Shown here: positions 5,948-8,147 of the stretch, in pieces
How positions within the stretch are numbered: the first letter of the stretch is position 1
Layout: each line of letters begins with the position of its first letter
NCBI GenBank assembly: GCA_022563075.1
Contig: JADFOC010000096.1
Span: 1 to 8,147 of the forward strand
Reading direction: 5' to 3'
DNA from: Pseudomonadota bacterium
GTDB taxonomy: Bacteria > Pseudomonadota > Gammaproteobacteria > Pseudomonadales > Pseudohongiellaceae
DNA: 8,147 bases
Notes under the pieces: model-generated
What the model saw: the letters and a program-made list of their open reading frames with translations, nothing else
What the model was told of the DNA's origin: nothing
Databases searched by the model: none
Program-made: the position numbers and the translations under genes

Positions 5948-7039
5948 ATGAGTCAGACGGATACGCAAGACCCTCAAGCTACACTGGCGGCAGATACGGC
6001 AATCGTCAGGCAGTATCTGGACAGCGCGCTGACTGCCGATCGACTGGATCCGGCCCAGCAAGCGCAATACCTGGATCCCATCAGGCAGTTAATGGCCGCA
6101 AAAAATGCACGACTGGTGGCTCACTACTACACCAGTCCTGACTTGCAAGACCTGGCCGAAGCAAGCGCTGGATTCGTCGGTGATAGCCTGGAGATGGCCA
6201 AGTTTGGCCGCGACTGCGATGCCGATACCCTGATCGTGGCGGGGGTGCGCTTTATGGGGGAATCTGCCAAGATCCTGAGTCCGCACAAGACTGTCCTCAT
6301 GCCCACGCTGGAAGCGACTTGTTCCCTCGACATAGCCTGTCCCATCGACAAATTTTCGGCATTTTGCGACGCCCATCCCGATCGAATCGTAGTAGTCTAC
6401 GCCAACACCTCTGCCGCTGTTAAAGCCAGATCTGATTGGGTGGTCACCTCCAGCATCGCCGTGGACGTGGTGGAACATTTGCTGGAGCAAGGTCGAAAAA
6501 TCATCTGGGCGCCTGACAAACACCTTGGTTCTTATATCCGCAAAACTACTGGCGCCGACATGCTGCTGTGGGATGCGGCCTGTATCGTACATGAAGAATT
6601 TAAGGTGCGAGGTCTGCTGGATATGCGCCGGGTATACCCCGACGCCGCGATCTTGGCTCACCCGGAATCGCCAGCGGCAGTTTTGGAAATAGCCGATGTG
6701 ATTGGCTCCACCACGCAGATCATCAATGCCGCCAAGACTCTCGATAACCCGCAATTTATCGTGGCAACCGATCAGGGGATATTTCACCGGTTGCAGCAGG
6801 TCGCTCCGGACAAACAATTTATTATCGCGCCGACCGCCGGTAATGATGCGACCTGTAGAAGTTGCGCGAACTGTCCCTGGATGGGGATGAATTCGCTGCA
6901 GAGTCTCTATGAATCTTTAAGCGATGGGTCCAATGAAATAGAGGTGGATGCGAATCTCGCCGCCAAGGCAATGATACCATTGCAGAGAATGTTGGATTTT
7001 GCCGCTGACAACCAGTTGCAGGTGAGAGGAAGGGCCTAA
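5948..7039 (+). CDS. nadA: NadA, quinolinate synthase [4Fe-4S]
   Basis: NadA condenses iminoaspartate (made by NadB) with dihydroxyacetone phosphate to give quinolinate, the precursor of NAD. The 363 residues match E. coli-type NadA, with a slightly long N-terminus. Conserved stretches in order are H-Y-Y (59-61), G-D-S-L-E-M-A (78-84), [11 protein letters not shown] (122-132), N-T-S-A-A-V-K-A (153-160), W-A-P-D-K-H-L-G (187-194), A-C-I-V-H-E-E-F (211-218) and H-P-E (238-240). The cluster ligands are C125, C212 and C309. They are spaced 87 and 97 residues apart, exactly as C113, C200 and C297 in E. coli. The C-terminal CX2CX2C is C303, C306, C309. The ATG has AGAGG at 5937-5941, six bases upstream, and its own probable promoter. 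It converges with the - strand gene, ending 29 bases before that gene's stop. Confidence 0.97.
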   Translation: MSQTDTQDPQATLAADTAIVRQYLDSALTADRLDPAQQAQYLDPIRQLMAAKNARLVAHYYTSPDLQDLAEASAGFVGDSLEMAKFGRDCDADTLIVAGVRFMGESAKILSPHKTVLMPTLEATCSLDIACPIDKFSAFCDAHPDRIVVVYANTSAAVKARSDWVVTSSIAVDVVEHLLEQGRKIIWAPDKHLGSYIRKTTGADMLLWDAACIVHEEFKVRGLLDMRRVYPDAAILAHPESPAAVLEIADVIGSTTQIINAAKTLDNPQFIVATDQGIFHRLQQVAPDKQFIIAPTAGNDATCRSCANCPWMGMNSLQSLYESLSDGSNEIEVDANLAAKAMIPLQRMLDFAADNQLQVRGRA

Positions 7040-7052
7040 TCGGGCGGGGCGT

Positions 7053-7091
7053 TGTCGCGACAGAATTTTCAGCCGCTCAAGGCGGCTTGAA
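7053..7091. terminator. possible terminator structure between convergent nadA and bepA-like gene
   Basis: A hairpin AGCCGC (7071-7076), loop TCAAG, GCGGCT (7082-7087) can be extended by TTC/GAA across one bulged T to about 9 pairs (7068-7091). It overlaps the last codons of the - strand gene. Just before it lies the 10-bp palindrome TGTCGCGACA (7053-7062). Position between convergent stops fits a shared terminator, but there is no good T-run on either strand, so the call is weak. Confidence 0.3.
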
Positions 7092-8147
7092 GTTGTTCAA
7101 TGTCTCGAATTTTTTGACGAATTCGGGATTCCACTGCCGGCGCGGCACCGTTGTCGGTTTCTATGCGCAGGGCGAACTGCAATTGTTCGCGCGCTTTTCT
7201 GTAATCGGCAACCAATCGAAAATACTCGGCTCGAGCCTGGTGCACCTTACTGATGTTACCGGCTTGACCCTGGGTCTCGGCTAATTCATACCACAGGAGG
7301 TGATCGTTAGGCCTGACCTGGGTGTGTTTTTCCATGATTCGCGCGGCATCGCTATAGTCTCTGGCTTCCGTCAGGGCTTCAATAAAAGCCATGGTCAGTG
7401 GATGATTATCGGGATTAATCTCCAAGTGGCGACGCAGAAAGACGATGGCCTGGCCTGGTTCATTCTGTGCCGTATAAATTTCAGCCTGGGTTACCACATA
7501 ACTAATGCGGTTCGGTTCTTTTAGCAGCAGCGGAGCGAGGGTCTCGTTTGCCTGACGATACTGCTCATCCTCCCAGTAAGCGACAACCAGCCCGTAACGA
7601 TTGGCATCGCGGGTGAATTCGCTCGTGCTCTCGGCCAACAACTGCCGGTAGTTAGACACGAGAGCGGCTTTGTCTGTCGCATAATGCGCAACCACACGGG
7701 CCCGCATAATTTGGTATTCGAGGTTGCCGCTGTACTGCTTCGCTGGATAGCGAGAGGAGCGGCCCCGGGCATCGGCAATCCGCGATTCGGTGACCGGGTG
7801 AGATAAAAGAAATTCAGGCGGGCGTCGGCCGAAACGATTATTGGCCAGCAGGCGTGTGAATAAAGAGGACATGGCATCCGGGTCGAAACCGGCCGCTTCC
7901 AGGCGCATATGCGCTTCGCCTAACGGAAAGGCTATGCCCTGGTTCTGCCCGATTGGACGATTGAACACCACCCGCTCGTTGGCATAGTTCACGGCTCTGT
8001 TTATCGCCGCTCGACCGATCCCCAGCGCTTCGGCGGCAACCAGTATGCGTTCCGCGTTCAGACCATCGAGCAGGTAACGAAAACCTTTGCCTTCCTCTCC
8101 CACACGATCCGTCACGAGCACCGGAAGATCGTCGTAAACTACTTCAC
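7069..8147 (-). CDS. bepA: chimeric ORF: acyl-CoA dehydrogenase fragment fused to BepA C-terminal/TPR region (5' end outside window)
   Basis: The frame is open to the window edge, so the GTG at 8121 is probably internal. Reading from it, residues 1-77 (and at least eight codons before) match the C-terminal region of acyl-CoA dehydrogenases: G-E-E-G-K-G-F, L-D-G-L-N-A-E-R-I and the FAD-domain F-N-R-P-I-G-Q-N-Q-G-I. From about residue 78 it is BepA/YfgC, the periplasmic M48 protease that assists outer-membrane protein assembly: G-F-D-P-D-A-M, then S-H-P-V-T-E-S-R-I-A-D-A-R (107-119), then TPR repeats (about 150-330) to the stop. The M48 catalytic HEXXH domain is absent, as is the dehydrogenase part beyond the junction that carries the catalytic glutamate. 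Neither enzyme could work as such, and the BepA signal peptide is lost unless something upstream supplies one. BepA convergent with nadA is the normal context in Pseudomonas. It is either a real deletion/recombination product or an assembly chimera. Confidence 0.85.
   Translation of the reverse strand, partial: EVVYDDLPVLVTDRVGEEGKGFRYLLDGLNAERILVAAEALGIGRAAINRAVNYANERVVFNRPIGQNQGIAFPLGEAHMRLEAAGFDPDAMSSLFTRLLANNRFGRRPPEFLLSHPVTESRIADARGRSSRYPAKQYSGNLEYQIMRARVVAHYATDKAALVSNYRQLLAESTSEFTRDANRYGLVVAYWEDEQYRQANETLAPLLLKEPNRISYVVTQAEIYTAQNEPGQAIVFLRRHLEINPDNHPLTMAFIEALTEARDYSDAARIMEKHTQVRPNDHLLWYELAETQGQAGNISKVHQARAEYFRLVADYRKAREQLQFALRIETDNGAAPAVESRIRQKIRDIEQLQAALSG
7882..7905 (-). other. fusion junction between acyl-CoA dehydrogenase and BepA sequence
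   Basis: The family identity switches within the codons for R-L-E-A-A-G-F-D. R-L-E-A-A is typical of the dehydrogenase helix after F-P-L-x-E-A-H-M. E-A-G-F-D-P is typical of the BepA segment after its zinc-ligand helix. The two families can share the middle residues, so the exact breakpoint is hidden in a short stretch of shared sequence. The reading frame is kept, with no stop and no inserted bases visible. Confidence 0.7.

Noticed and set aside
6089..6817. 242-residue - strand open frame opposite nadA
   Set aside because: It is antisense to a fully conserved nadA, has no domain and no ribosome site; long shadow frames are common in GC-rich genes.
7521..7877. 118-residue - strand open frame
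   Set aside because: It is a shadow of the bepA-like frame; it has no recognisable domain and runs through the TPR coding region.
8119..8121. GTG at 8121 as the true start of the - strand gene
   Set aside because: The frame stays open upstream to the window edge and encodes E-V-V-Y-D-D-L-P, which is typical acyl-CoA dehydrogenase sequence.

Overview
The window is ordinary gammaproteobacterial chromosome, and every gene in it is recognisable. The gene order tolR-tolA-tolB-pal-cpoB-queE-queC-tRNA-Lys-nadA, with a convergent bepA-like gene at the end, is the arrangement I know from Pseudomonas and related gammaproteobacteria. The proteins also resemble those of that group. I cannot place the genus. 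I see no CRISPR array, insertion sequence, phage gene or defence cassette, and no previously undescribed system.

Positions 1-4145 hold the Tol-Pal envelope system, all on the + strand and tightly packed (gaps of about 14, 13, 49 and 5 bases). A few bases of the tolQ tail probably start the window. TolR (inner-membrane, proton-motive-force coupled), TolA (spanning the periplasm), TolB (periplasmic beta-propeller), Pal (outer-membrane lipoprotein that binds peptidoglycan) and CpoB (periplasmic coiled-coil/TPR protein) together constrict the outer membrane during division and coordinate septal peptidoglycan synthesis.

Positions 4229-5657 hold queE and queC, two enzymes of the 7-deazaguanine pathway that makes preQ0 for queuosine. 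They are followed by a complete tRNA-Lys(TTT) gene at 5729-5804 with its own plausible promoter. nadA (quinolinate synthase, first committed iron-sulfur step of NAD synthesis) follows at 5948-7039 behind an extended -10 promoter.

The one real anomaly is on the - strand at 7069-8147. A single open frame, running off the right edge, begins as the C-terminal half of an acyl-CoA dehydrogenase. It switches in frame near 7882-7905 to the C-terminal half of the BepA (YfgC) periplasmic protease/TPR protein. The M48 catalytic domain and the dehydrogenase catalytic glutamate region are both missing. BepA is the expected neighbour of nadA, so the dehydrogenase part is the intruder. Either a deletion or recombination made a chimeric gene, or the assembly is chimeric at this point.

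No stretch longer than 300 bases lacks a gene. The largest gap (5805-5947) holds the nadA leader, with an inverted repeat and a promoter.
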